Shown here in pieces: positions 46,650-58,243 of a DNA stretch of 64,000 nucleotides (position 1 is its first letter; every line of letters starts with the position of its first letter). The position numbers and the translations under genes are program-made. Source of the stretch: Gordius sp. MW1 (Eukaryota > Nematomorpha > Gordioida > Gordea > Gordiidae); NCBI GenBank assembly GCA_964036665.1, contig OZ038526.1:32178001-32242000 (forward strand). The letters are read 5' to 3'. The notes beneath the pieces were generated by a model. It was not told the origin of the DNA and searched no databases. It worked only from the letters and a program-made list of their open reading frames with translations.

Positions 46650-47221
46650 GAATTCCCTATTCAAAGGAATATTCCTGCCGCAACTGCTCCCAGAGCATAG
46701 ACATTTATGCAAGGCATCCCCTACACTGCCTTTACAATAAATTTAAATACATAAGGCACGAAAAGGTGAATAGCCTTATCCAAGCCGCTTTTAAAAAAGC
46801 CAACATTCCCTCCGTTTTAGAGCCGTCAGACCCTTCGGGATGCGACCAGACGGTTCTACCCTTATCCCTTGGCAAAATGGTCTACCCCTTAAATGAAATT
46901 TCACCTGCATAGACATTTTCGCCCCCTCTAACCAAAACTACAACGCTCTGACTCTCGCCGAACACCGCAAAACGGTTAAATACCAGGCCCTCCTACCATC
47001 TAATATCTTTACCCCTATCGTTGCCTCGTGTTCTGGGACTTTTGGTCCGGCCGCCATTAAGCTTTTTAAAGAAATCAGCCGTCGCTGCGCGCCCTCTAAA
47101 TATTCCACTAATTTTTTACTTAAACAAAAAATTGGTATTTTTATAGCTAAGTACAATTTTAAATCCCTGGCCGACAGTTGGCCACTTTTACAAGATGACA
47201 CATGCGACATTTTTGAATCAT
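46650..47221 (+). pseudogene. Frameshifted C-terminal CCHC/REL endonuclease region
   Basis: After the stop at 46649 one frame reads GIPYSKEYSCRNCSQSIDIY and on through LPSVLEPSDPSG-like sequence (NIPSVLEPSDPSG). Another then reads MRPDGSTLIPWQNGLPLK, a stop, NFTCIDIFAPSNQNYNAL, FTPIVASCSGTFGPAA and SLADSWPLLQDDTCDIFES to TAA at 47219-47221. Two frame changes and one stop separate it from the polymerase. The order is the normal one for the protein, so these are recent breaks in a once continuous ORF. Confidence 0.7.
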
Positions 47222-47714
47222 AATATTTTTATTTTGTTTTACATCCGCTATATTTTTCGAATTTTGACACTTCGTTTTTATAATGTTCTTACGTTCAAAT
47301 AAACAAAATATACTATAATTATATGTGTGGGGGGGATGAATGAAAATATAAATTTTAGGATAGCGACGTAAGGGGGTCAAACGTAAGGGGGTAGAGGACA
47401 CCACAAGATTATAGTAATTTTAAAGTGTTTTTAAGACGTAATAAGAAAATATCGAACTAGTTAAGGATTTTTACTCAAGCGGTCTAACGCTCAAGGAATC
47501 TAGAACCAATCAAAATGAAGTTCAAATTTGCAAAGCATGCGTCTTGACTTCTAAATCTCGAATGTCAATCATATTATTGCAGGATTTTTAATTTTTATTA
47601 TAGTTGCACATTTAATACCAATAAACATATTTCCTCCTAATTTTTTCCCCACCTCAAATTGAAATTTTGATTGCTTTGCAAAATAGATTTTTTTTGATGG
47701 AAATATCATATTTC

Positions 47715-48115
47715 TTATTCCACAAACCACTAATGCCAATCCATCCAGTAAAATTTTATAATTTTGATATATTTTATCTTTAGATAATGGGAGTTTTATA
47801 AGGATCTTTAACCAGATTCCAAGTTGCAATATGCCTCAGGGCACTTTAGTCACTAATGCTAACCCATCCAGTAAAATTTTATAATTTTGATATATTTTAT
47901 ATTTAGATAATGGGAAGGATCTCTAACCAGATTCCACTTTGCAATATGCCTCAGGGCACTTTAGTCACTAATGCTAACCCATCCAGTAAAATTTCATAAT
48001 TTTGATATATTTAATCTTTAGATAATGGGAGTTAGTTAAGGATCTCTAACCAAATTCCACTATATGCCTCAGGGCACTTTGGCCACTAATATTAACCCAT
48101 CCAGTACGATGCTGT
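47715..48115. repeat. Tandem repeat, about 117-bp period, in the left arm
   Basis: The block CCTCAGGGCACTTTAGTCAC, TAATGCTAACCCATCCAGTA, AATTTTGATATATTTTATC and TAGATAATGGGAG recurs with CCTCAGG at 47834, 47949 and 48067 (periods 115 and 118). The right arm of the same element has one unit only, so the array grew after the inverted repeat formed. Confidence 0.8.
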
Positions 48116-49412
48116 TATTTAAACATGTTTTGTAAAATTTACAACAAAGTTTGTGTTCATGTTGTCATAGTTTCTCTGAATAAAATAATTGTTTGAAAAA
48201 TTTTTGTGGGTACATCATCATTTAGCAGTATTTTTAGAAAATTTAAACACTATTATCAACTTATACATGATGATTGAAATTTTGTGTTATTTGCCATAAT
48301 TAATATTTATTATTAAGGCTAACCTTATCTTTTACTTATATAACAGCTATTTTTAACATCTCATTTTTATGCTCATATCTATTTATTAATTTGTTTTAAA
48401 CATGTCATTTCTGTTCTGAATGTGCCTTTACTTATACAATTTAATATCTTTGTTAAATATCATTTTTTTGATTAATAGAATCCTAAATTGTTTAATTTTA
48501 AAAAGAACATTAATACCAATCTATCAATTTTGATTATAGCATGAGTGCCATAATATTGCAATTTTTTAATTGTAAGATCTTTTCATATGCAATTTTTGTA
48601 TGAGCAGCATTGTAAAAATTGGTAAAAATTATTTTTTAATATGAAACCAAACATATTATGTAAGATCTATGAAGTCATATAAGATTTATTTATTTAATAA
48701 TTTTCATTAAAAAAGATATTTAATTATTTTTAATCAAAAATTGCAAATTGAGTCCTTATACTTTGCATTTGAAACCAAAATTTAATGGTTAAATATCATT
48801 TTATTGTGTATACTCAAACATCATTTCTGCTAAATTTTGTTCACTTTCAGAGTGCTATAACAACTTCTTGATCAGTTAATTTTGCAAATTTGATGGCAAC
48901 TTTTATTCCATTAGATGTTTAAGCTAAAATTAGTGTGAATGTAAATGTTTGCAAGGAGAAAATTTAAATAAATATTTATACCTTAATCTGCAAATATTAA
49001 ATTTTATCTATAATTATTATTGAAATTTTTTATTACCACATATGAGTGTGCTTTCCCATAACAAATAGATGTGGAGATAGAGTAAGACTTGCAAAATAAT
49101 AAGTAACACATTTCCATAGCAGTAATTTTAATTAAGTTATGTGTCATATAAAATTGCTAACTAAAACTGCTAATAAGACTGCTTTGCTTAAGTTTGTTTA
49201 TTATGTTTGGACTTGGGCTTTACGAAAGGCCTGTGTTCAAGCATTAACAGTAGTAAACAAGTAACTTTAAATTCATTTCTTAAAAGGATATCCATATTTT
49301 ATTGCTGCATATATATTTCCTTTCATAGTTTAGATTAAATGCTTTATAATAAGTTAATACATTTACAATATTTTATATTATTATATAATATATATAATTA
49401 TAAAATTTTATA
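48116..49412. other. AT-rich centre of the inverted-repeat element
   Basis: Long runs of A and T with no frame above 60 codons and no motif I recognise. If the element ever encoded a transposase, it is gone. Confidence 0.5.
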
Positions 49413-49844
49413 GCATTAGTGACTAAGGTGCCCTGAGGCATATTGCAAAGTGGAATCTGGTTAGAAATCCTTAACAAACTCCCATTATCTAAAGATAATA
49501 TATATCAAAATTATAAAATTATACTGGATGGGTTAACATTAGTGGTTTGTGGAATAAGAAATATGTTATTTCCATCAAAAAATAATCTATTTTGCTTATT
49601 GGTATTAAATGTGCAACTATATTAAAAATTAAAATTCGTGCAATATGATTGACATTTGAGATTTAGATGTCAAGACGCATACTTTGCAAATTTGAACTGC
49701 ATTTTGATTGGTTCTAGATTCCCTGAGCGTTAGACCCGTTGAGCAAATACGCTTTTAAGAATTGCGTTCTACGATTTGTTTTTAGAACTTGAAATCGAGA
49801 ATATATAGCAACACCTTAATCATTTGAAAATTTAAAAATTTAGA

Positions 49845-52800
49845 ATGGATGATTTGCTGGATAGTTTTGATGGCTCAACAACTTTAGTATCATATGCGGA
49901 TGATGTTAATATAACACATCCTCGCGTCCACAAACTAAAAAATGGGATAATTCTTAGTCAAAATGAAAGGCGTGAAAGATTTTTGGACCAGCAACAATTG
50001 TAAACAATTTTTTATAGCTTGATATATAATGTATGTCGCCCTAGATATATATAATTCCAATAATATATTTATAGTTATATGGATTATACACTCTATTTTA
50101 CTTCTTTAGTAATCAAATATTTTATATGTTAAATATTAATGTTTAAAAAATTATTTAAGTTTAGGCTTGATAGTTACAAATAATATTTATCTATTTTTTA
50201 TAACATTGTTGAATTTATATTTCAACTTTAAGGAAACACCAAAATTATATTCAACATGTACGAGCCCTTGCCTCTAATTCATCCAAAGGCAATGATGACA
50301 AAATGGAATGCAACAAATCAAAAACATATTTTGGAGGGCATAAAAGATTTGATTCAAGATATGCCAATCAGGTAAAAAGAATTTAAATAATACCTCTGCT
50401 CTGAATTATTTTAGTGATTACAATGATAATTGCTTTCTGTCATACTAGTTAATGGTGGCAGAATGGATGGTTGAAAAACCAGATGACTTAGAGACTAATT
50501 GGGTTATGGTGCCTTGCCCTGTTGGCAAACGTTGTTTAGTCATATCAGCCAATGCAAGTTATATATTATTATTCCATTTATTATTCATATATATTTTCCA
50601 AAAACTAACTTTTTAAAATTATGGATCACCTTGTATATTTATATTTACCACAATTAACATGCTGAATTTAAGAAGCTAGGCAAAATAATATATTACTTTT
50701 TATTTTTCCCATTTTATATTACAAAGTATTATTGTTGATGACATTTTTTGTCATAGAATTTAATTATGTCTACAACAAAGACTTTTTTCTTTGTTAATAA
50801 ATTTATGACTATATCACTTATGTTTTGATAAATTTTGGTCTAATTTAATGCAGTAGATAAATAAATTTCAATTACAGGGCAAGACCAGAGCATACAATAA
50901 AAATGGCAATATTTTGTGCAATTATTTTCAATCTGTCCTCCCTGGAGGCAATTGTGGTTTGAATTCAGTTAACCGAACACCACCCAAAAATGAGTGTTGC
51001 ATCTTAGATTGCATATTAAATCTTTCGTACAAAACTTATTATGTGCTTGATGTTATGGCTTGGGGTGGACAGGTGTTTTATGATTGTGACACAGAGTTTC
51101 GTGGATTTTGGTTAATGTCTAAATTTGACGAATTTCAAAAAGGGGATGAAAAGTCGTTTAAATTTTTGCCATTGCAGAGGTATGGACCTGGTTTGACAAC
51201 AACCCTTATAAGTGATCATCTATCTAAATACAAGTCTCAATGTGAAAGGGTATTGAATTTATATTTGCTTAATTGATTTGAGTTGCATATTATTTCTAAT
51301 ATATTTTAATATCAAAACATTTAAAAAATAAATTTTTTTTTAAAATATAATGTCAAAAATAACTATTCTTTTACATAACGTTGAATTTTTATTGCAAGAT
51401 ATAGTGTGGTTAAAAAAGGATTTAAGCTATTTCATCTGTGAATATACAAAATATTGCTTAGAAAAATTAGTTTCATTGGCTTTAATGTTTTTGAATCTAT
51501 TCTTTTTATTTGGTTTAATAAATGTGCACTATATAAAAACTTGAAATAGTGAGGCTAATCAAAGTACAGATTTTTTCTGGTTCATTTTATAATCGAATTG
51601 CCACCCAAACCCTGAATCATTAAAGCTGCCCTGTTGCCCATTGGGCCCAAATTTATGGAATCTCAATTTATATCAGCAATTACTAAAAAAATAGCGTCAT
51701 TTTAATAAGGGCTTACATTTTGGGATAATTTGTTTTCATAATTAAAAACTAAGAAGGTATACCAAAAATTACATACATGATTAAAAAAAATTATAACGTA
51801 AAAATAACTAATTTTTGACAGTTGAGCAATAATTGGGTACCTCCTCTTTCCTTCATAAATCTTCCAGCGATAAAAAATTTCTCTCATAAGCACTACAATG
51901 GCAAATATTATTTTTCATATCGTGCTAGTTAAGGGTACCAAAATTTTTCCACCATGTTAAATTACAGAAATTTTCATCCGCGTCTTTGTCTAAAACATGT
52001 GGAAAATTAATTTGTTCTAAAAAAATGCAAACGACCTCAATAATTTTAATCCCTAAAATTAAATAGTACGATTAAATTAACGAACTTTTTGCACTTACAT
52101 TGCATTATGAAGCAGAAACAATGCTAAGCCCTAGGTTCAGAAAATTAATAATGTTCAATAATAACAAAAGTAGACTTCGTGCTGAAGAATATTTAGGATT
52201 ATGAAGAAGTTGGTGTTTTTACTATTATTAAATGTTCTAAAGATTAATTCCTGATGATCTCCGAGTTATTTAAGATGCCGAAAGAAGAAAAACGACATTT
52301 TCAGAATGGCTAATAGTGCTTCTTGACAGATGTTTTAGATGTGAATATTTGCAATTTAACTTGTAAAGTAAACAAGTCGAATTAAAGTTATCATGAATTA
52401 TAATTATTTTGGTGTACCCTAATTTAGCACGATTTAAAATTATATTATATGCCTCCCAGTGACCAGTGTCGCTGAAGTTTGCAAAAAAATATAGGAAAGA
52501 AGCAGACGATAATTGCCAAAAATTATTAAGGATTTGTTATTTATACATGTGAAAATTATGAATAATAACATAATCATAGCTGTGTTCTATTTATTATGCC
52601 ATTAATGTGGTTTAATTGTTAATAATGGCTAAATATGGAACATCAAAATTCCGGACTAGGCAGCTCTAATGATTGGGGCATGGCTGGGTAGAGACCTAGA
52701 AGGGTTTTGGGAGAACAATTTAGAAATATAAATGGGCTGGGTTTGGGTATAAATAATTAAACAAATCTGTTAGAATGCTAAGATGAAGTTAGGTGGTAAA

Positions 52801-55800
52801 AGGGCCATTCCATGTCGATTCGTCAAAAAAAAGACGATTTTCGACCGACCATCTCAGATAGGGCTAATTTTTTGTGAGGATTTAGACCTCATATGAAATA
52901 ACATTTTCTGAAAATTTGAGCCATTTTGGGCTAATCCTTTTTGAGTTATGGACGCTCAAATGGCCAAAATCACGCTTGGGCGTGTTTTACAAATTTCACT
53001 ATTTTCGACATATCTTCAAAAGTATTGCCGCTAGCTTCGTAAATTTTGCTGTATTTTAATCCTAATAAAATTCTCTATCAGAAAAATGTAACATAAAACC
53101 GTAAACTTTTGTGGTTAGTGTTTTGTGGTCAAATTTGTGGAAAACTAAAAAAACCACCTTCTCTGTTATATATTATCACCAAATTTGCTATGGGGACTCC
53201 TTTATGCTTAGTTATCAAATTTCAAATTTAAAAAGTTTGGGCACGGCTATGAGTTGGTTGATAAATAGAAAATTCACAAATAAATTAAAAATATTTCTAG
53301 ATGGCGGGATAATCAAATATTAAGGAATATAAATTTTAACCATATTTTATTACTAAAGGGCCATATAAAGAATAGTTTGATAAATAAATCATTTTGGGAT
53401 ATGATTAAAGGAAAATTTTTAAAACACCTACTTAGCACAAAGCAATTGATCGGATTGTAATTTATACCTAAATAATAAAGGTTAAAAGTATCTCTTCCTT
53501 CAAATATTGTTTAACGTTTAGAGATATGAAAAAGAGTTTCCTTTGACTAAATATAAGATGACGCAATAATGAATCAATAAATATTCTTTTATTATATAGA
53601 TTTTATTTAAATAATGATAATGCGCAATAATTAAATTAATTTCGATTTTCACTAAATTATTTTGTGTTGTGCTGTAACCAAATTCATTTCTTCCGTGTTA
53701 AGCGTATAACTGCGTCCGGTGATTGTGTATGGAGACACTTTGAGTATAACATCTGATTTTTTGAGGTTAACTTTATTTAATTTAGACGGGAAAAAAAAAG
53801 ATTTTGCCGGACCATTAGGATGTAAAAGATGAGCGACAATATATTCGTTTATTAGATCCTTGTCTACAATTAAGGCTAACCACCATTTATTCTGGTATCT
53901 GCATGCCACGTAACCATTTAGATTTTCAAAATCAATTTCATTCGCTATTTGAATTTCTTCCTCAAAATATTCACTTGAATTAGAATACGTCTTTGTTTTA
54001 ATTATCTTTCTGTCAATAGGTATTAAAGCATGTAGCTTTTGCATCCCAGAAATAGGTTTTGCTCGATTGAATCGAGAGGTAAGTTTCAATTCCTCTTGTT
54101 TAAACTCCTCATTCGTCATATAACCAAAACTTATATTAGCAAAACTACTTTTCGCCCATTCAAACAATTCGAAAGGCTGTGTTATTTGATTTTCGAATGG
54201 TCTTTGCAAACTAGCCTTATAAGCCAAACGTTTTAAAGTACCGGCAGCACCATCGCAAGGACTTTTCCATGAGAAGTTGCAAAAAAATGCCATTCTGCCT
54301 TGATCCCATAATCATCAATGTGATGACATAAATTAATTGTATTCTTTCTATTTTTATATTGAGCGGCCGATCCATCGGAAAAATAGTAAAAATTTTTTGG
54401 TTGAAAATCGAGCTCTTTTAATAAAAATTTTATGAAACGATTTTGAAAAGCACTATAGCTGGTCGTGTTATGATGCTGACATTCGGATATCATAATGAAG
54501 GTTACACATTTTAATTCATTGTCCGTTTTATAGTAAGCAACGAAGGGATGTATGGTGGCCTGGACATTGGTCCAATGATATGCCTGAGCCGCGTCTTGCA
54601 CTACAAAACTATATTTTTCCGCAAAATCGTTTAAAATTATTACTTCAGAGGAATTTAAATTAAGCTTTAAATTTTTTAGAAATACAGCTTGTTGCTCGGC
54701 TATAAAGGAATGATATAATAAATGGCATGTTTTTTCGCAAAAATCTTCAAGAAAATCTTCACTTGGTTTGTTTAACGTTTCGAGAGTTGTCCTATCCACA
54801 CTTAGCCATTGTTTATATTTTATGTATTCAATATCTGATGATTTAAAAATTTCCGATATTCGTTGTTTTATATGTATAACACCTGGACAATGTAAACATT
54901 TTCCAAAATAACATAATGGAAGGGGAGGATTACAAATAATTTTTGCTAAAATATCCTTATATGTTTTAAGAGGATATCTGTCATTGCTAGTTATTTGTGG
55001 AGATTTGCACCGACCATCATTAATTTGACATTTTGATGGTATTGGCAAACACAGACATTGTGGGTGCCACTTCCTCCAGCTAAAATGCAATTTTTCGGCC
55101 TTAACTCTGCAAACTTTGAAAAGCCAAGTTTAACCATGGGATATGCTTCTTTAAATTGGAAATAAATTTCTTTAAGATTCAATAAAACTAATCGTTTTTG
55201 CATTTTAATCTTCTTATTATTAACATCATAGAGATAAAATCTTTCTTTCCGGCCATTACCCGGGAAAAATCATATGATGAATATAATTGTTCGACTAATT
55301 CGATCTCATAATTACTTAATGTTTTACCTGGCTGTAGATTTGGAGTGGATAAAATTCCTTTTTCCATTTTGATTTTTTTTGCCCGTCTTGCCATATAGTA
55401 TGAAACATTGAAAACGGTCTTAATTTTTTGGGCCGTCCAACTATCAGGGAGTAGTGTCAGAATACGATATTTATTACTTTTGTTTAATAAAGGAAAACCA
55501 GATGTTAAACTATCTAGAAGTTCGGAATCGATCGAAGATTGAGCGTTTTCATGGGTAATATTAAAGGTTGTGTCAAAGCTTTTCTTAATTTTGGCTAATT
55601 TTTTCAACGGATACTTTATTTCCCCTAGTCTCTTTATTTTGATGGGCGATTCGGCAATCATTGGTAATGATGTATTAAGGGCTTGAATAGATGGTCCTGC
55701 TTTTTCTAAAATCTTATTTTTTTTTGGTGAATAAGAAGGATCAAAAGAAGGGTTCATATTGGGATTATCCCGACCTTGATAAAGTTTCTTGCGACATACA

Positions 55801-57357
55801 TCTAATTTTGCATTGGGATCTAAAAAATTCATCTATTTGGCAACTTTTCTTATTCCTATGACTTGATCCTTATGTGTCTTCAATGAATTACAGCAATAGT
55901 AGTTTTTAGGCATAGAAAATTATATTAATAAAAACTAAGTTTTTAAATCAATGTTAGAGAGTGGAAAACATTAAATTGATATGAAACCGATCTTGTTTTT
56001 AAATCAATAACGCTGTTGCACATGTGGTAATTAATTATTAAATTATAGTAAGCTGGATGACTTGCCATATGCTATTTCATAGGCAATAAAAAGCATGGCA
56101 GTTGCCATTCATTAATGAATGAATTCATCTATGTTTGAAGTAAGAGATACCTTAAACCTTTATTATTTAGGTATAAATTACAATCCGATCAATTGCTTTG
56201 TGCCATGGTTAAAATTTATATTCCTTAATATTTGATTATACCGCCATCTAGAAATATTTTTAATTTATTTGTGAATTTTCTATTTATCAACCAACTCATA
56301 GCCGTGCCCAAACTTTTTAAATTTGAAATTTGATAACTAAGCATAAAGGAGTCCCCATAGCAAATTTGGTGATAATATATAACAGAGAAGGTGGTTTTTT
56401 TAGTTTTCCACAAATTTGACCACAAAACACTAACCACAAAAGGTTGCGGTTTTATGTTACATTTTTCTGATAGAGAATTTTATTAGTATTAAAATACAGC
56501 AAAATTTACGAAGCTAGCGGCAATACTTTTGAAGATATGTCGAAAATAGTGAAATTTGTAAAACACGCCCAAGCGTGATTTTGGCCATTTGAGCGTCCAT
56601 AATTCAAAAAGTATTAGCCCAAGGCTCAAATTTTCAGAAAATGTTATTTCATATGAGGTCTAAATCCTCACAAAAAATTAGCCCTATCTGAGATAGTCGG
56701 TCGAAAACGTTTTGATTTTTCATGGAATGGCCCAAAAAGGAAAAATGAACCATCTATGAAATTGAGCCTAGGCACAATATTTATGCACACAAAACACGTA
56801 ACTTAAAACTATAAATGTATGAAAATAATAGATGGCAAAAGGTGTATGAAACATATTAAATAAAGATATGTCTAAAAATTAGAATATAGATAATAAATGT
56901 TAAAAGAGCTGACCATGAACACAAGTGGAACAGGATAATTAAGCTTGGACTTTTATACAAATTCTTACATTCGTTTTTGTTATTTCCAATTAATGATTAA
57001 AATGTTTGAACTAAATTACAAAAAATTTATGATGGTTGAATTTACCTTTCCATATTTTAAAATGCATTTTTACTATTTTAAATGTAGGTTTCAAATGAAA
57101 AAGACCCATCTTATAAGGCTTCAACAGCACCAAGCTTAGACTCAAATATAAAAACAAACCTTTCCAAAAAACAAGATTTTGTTTTAGATGGAGTTTTATT
57201 TTTCCACAAAGATGCTCATTACATATTACCACCTCAATGCACAAAAACAGAAGATAATGAAATGGATACTTCTTATGAAATTTCTAATCCTTTGGTTGGA
57301 TGGCTTTCCTTAGAACATTTGCCAAAACTTTTGAACATCACGTTGCCATTTTTATAA
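49845..57357 (+). CDS. Snup: Snurportin-1
   Basis: Nuclear import adaptor that binds the trimethylguanosine cap of spliceosomal U snRNPs and hands them to importin-beta. Coding exons: 49845-49999, 50233-50371, 50449-50553, 50878-51249, 57088-57357; 1041 nt, 346 residues (human protein 360). The N-terminus has the importin-beta-binding pattern (HPRVHKLKNG, QNERRERFLDQQQ). The cap-binding domain follows: RYANQLMVAEWMVEKP, WVMVPCPVGKRCLVISAN, GKTRAYNKNG, FQSVLPGGN, CILDCILNLSYKTYYVLDVM, AWGGQVFYDCDTEFRGFW and, in the last exon, FVLDGVLFFHKDAHY and NPLVGWLSLEHLP. All junctions keep frame. The third intron uses a GC donor (GCAAGT at 50554). The last intron, 5838 bp, holds a 3.9-kb transposon. AATAAA at 57394 is a likely polyadenylation signal. 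Its 3' end faces the L30 gene 249 bp away. Confidence 0.93.
52802..56733. mobile_element. 3.9-kb DNA transposon with about 0.5-kb terminal inverted repeats
   Basis: The ends GGGCCATTCCATG (52802) and CATGGAATGGCCC (to 56733) open inverted repeats 52802-53343 and 56205-56733 that are almost identical; both can be read as the same 70-codon frame (LWSNLWKTKKTTFSVIYYHQ). A second inverted block, left 53432-53505 and right about 56130-56204, shows that the left arm has gained about 90 bp between blocks. Flanks are AAAA on both sides, so a 4-bp duplication is possible but not distinctive in A-rich DNA. The interior encodes a broken transposase on the minus strand. The whole element is inside the last intron of snurportin. 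Confidence 0.85.
53652..55913 (-). pseudogene. Broken transposase of the long-TIR element
   Basis: Start at 55913 (MPKNYYCCNSLKTHK), a stop after 26 codons, then frames 55832-55188, 55203-54991, 55090-54233 and 54293-53652 that overlap end to end, which means three frameshifts in one former gene of about 750 codons. Recognisable parts: a Cys/His N-terminus (CCNSLKTHK), KRLVLLNLKEIYFQFK, GFSKFAELRPKNCILAGGSG, VCVCQYHQNVKL, PPLPLCYFGKCLHCPG, FVVQDAAQAYHW, NFYYFSDGSAAQYKNRKNT, IKAEWHFFATSHGK and CDGAAGTLKRLAYKASLQ. Possible catalytic acidic residues are the Asp of VVQDAA, of FSDG and of CDGAAG, but I cannot assign the superfamily from sequence alone. The gene is recent enough that the protein still reads well between breaks. 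Confidence 0.75.
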
Positions 57358-57393
57358 TCTTAATATTGTTCACTTTTTGTGGGCCTTACAAAA

Positions 57394-57399
57394 AATAAA
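57394..57399 (+). promoter_or_regulatory. Polyadenylation signal of snurportin
   Basis: AATAAA 37 bp after the stop codon in a T/A-rich 3' flank. It is the first perfect hexamer and lies before the convergent L30 gene. Confidence 0.6.
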
Positions 57400-57606
57400 C
57401 TTTAAAATGTAAATTTGGTCAATGATTAATGATAAAGTTTTCACTTTAATTGGTATAATTTTTTTAAATATTATTAGCATTATCTACCTTATAATTTTAA
57501 TGACTGATTAAAGGCAGAGCTTAAAATATATTTTTTGTTTTGAAATGTATTATTTTATGTTTTTAAGTATCACAATAGCACTAAAACCTGGTTTACATTG
57601 ACTGAA

Positions 57607-58243
57607 TTAAGCCCATATATTTCGTTGATATTTTCTACAATCTAATCCAGACATGTATATGTCAAGATATTTGTCAGGTATAGGGGGGACTAATGTGTTT
57701 TGCTTGTCTTCTGGAGCATTTTGCATTTTTTTAATAATAACAACTGTTCCATCATCTTTTATTGTGGTGTTGAGTATTTCATCTTCAGATGTTGGTATTC
57801 CATCAGGAAATTTTAAGGGTATAACATGTATTAAGTGTTTAATTTGCCAAAGTAACTTGCACATTGATGGTGTGTTTTTAACAACAATCTTTTGATTGAA
57901 CTGACAAATTTTAGTAAAATTAAGCATTAAATACTCTAATTTCTTTTCCTAATCCAGCTTCTTTCAAAGCAGACTTTTCATAGTGCGGCAAATGGTAAAC
58001 AGGGCAAACCTTATATACAAGCATTAATTTGTGAGGCATGATGCCTGGCGATATTTCTTTACCTGTAGAGAAAGGCATACATTTAAAAATATGTTTTTTA
58101 ATTAATAATTTACCTGCATTATCAAGTACTGATTGTGGTAACTGTGGTCTCCACTGACTCTGATTAAGATTTCTACCAATTTTATTCAATTGCGAAGATG
58201 TAGAAAAGCTTCGAAATTCGCATATTTTATGTATTCTTATCAT
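57607..58243 (-). CDS. mRpL30: Mitochondrial ribosomal protein L30 (uL30m)
   Basis: Component of the large subunit of the mitochondrial ribosome. Coding exons 58114-58243, 57935-58062 and 57607-57900; 552 nt, 183 residues. The core matches insect mRpL30: LMLVYKVCPVYHLPHYEKSA, LKEAGLGKEIRFNQ, KIVVKNTPSMCKLLWQIKH and IHVIPLKFPDGIPTSEDEI, with the NTTIKDDGTVVI strand after it. The N-terminus (MIRIHKICEFRSFSTSS) is basic and Ser-rich, as for a mitochondrial targeting peptide. The second intron is only 34 nt (57901-57934, GTATTT...TGTCAG); splicing it restores the frame and the expected alignment. The first, 51 nt (58063-58113), is a multiple of three, so unspliced RNA would add 17 residues. The gene faces snurportin tail to tail. 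Confidence 0.85.

Larger units (their letters stand above)
44355..47221 (+). mobile_element. R2-type (REL endonuclease) non-LTR retrotransposon
   Basis: A 764-codon frame with a reverse transcriptase is followed, after a frameshift, by a C-terminal zinc-knuckle and a restriction-like endonuclease region. The region after 46650 keeps CRNCSQSIDIYARHPLHC (C-x2-C-x9-H-x3-C) and then, in a shifted frame, RPDGSTLIPWQNG, FTCIDIFAPSNQNYNALT and GTFGPAAIKLFKEISRR, ending at TAA 47219-47221. A CCHC knuckle followed by RPD-x(12-14)-D/E is the endonuclease arrangement of R2-like elements; here the second acidic position falls in a damaged codon (TGA). No N-terminal zinc finger is seen. Confidence 0.75.
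47474..49743. mobile_element. 2.3-kb inverted-repeat element next to the snurportin gene
   Basis: Left CTCAAGCGGTCTAACGCTCA and right TGAGCGTTAGACCCGTTGAG open long inverted arms (left about 47474-47862, right about 49413-49743) that share CTAGAACCAATCAAAATG, CATTTAATACCAATAA, TTCTTATTCCACAAACCACT and ACCCATCCAGTA. Each arm reads as a related short frame (GIWLxILxKLPLSKDxIYQ), which is a consequence of the arm sequence and not evidence of a gene. The left arm carries extra tandem units; the 1.3-kb centre is AT-rich and non-coding. It is non-autonomous. It ends 102 bp before the snurportin start codon. Confidence 0.75.

Noticed and set aside
47569-47829. 86-codon frame with a partner at 49443-49625
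   Set aside because: Same reason: they are the two arms of the inverted-repeat element, with no start context or recognisable domain.
51565-52765. Possible inverted-repeat element around GAATCATTAAAGCTGCC / GGCAGCTCTAATGATT
   Set aside because: Only about 15 bp match near the ends and outer termini do not pair. A related string at 8655 shows a dispersed repeat, but borders are not clear enough to list.
53111-53323. 70-codon frame, identical protein also at 56225-56437 on the other strand
   Set aside because: Both lie in the terminal inverted repeats of the transposon. Identity is due to the repeat, and there is no sign of a separate gene.
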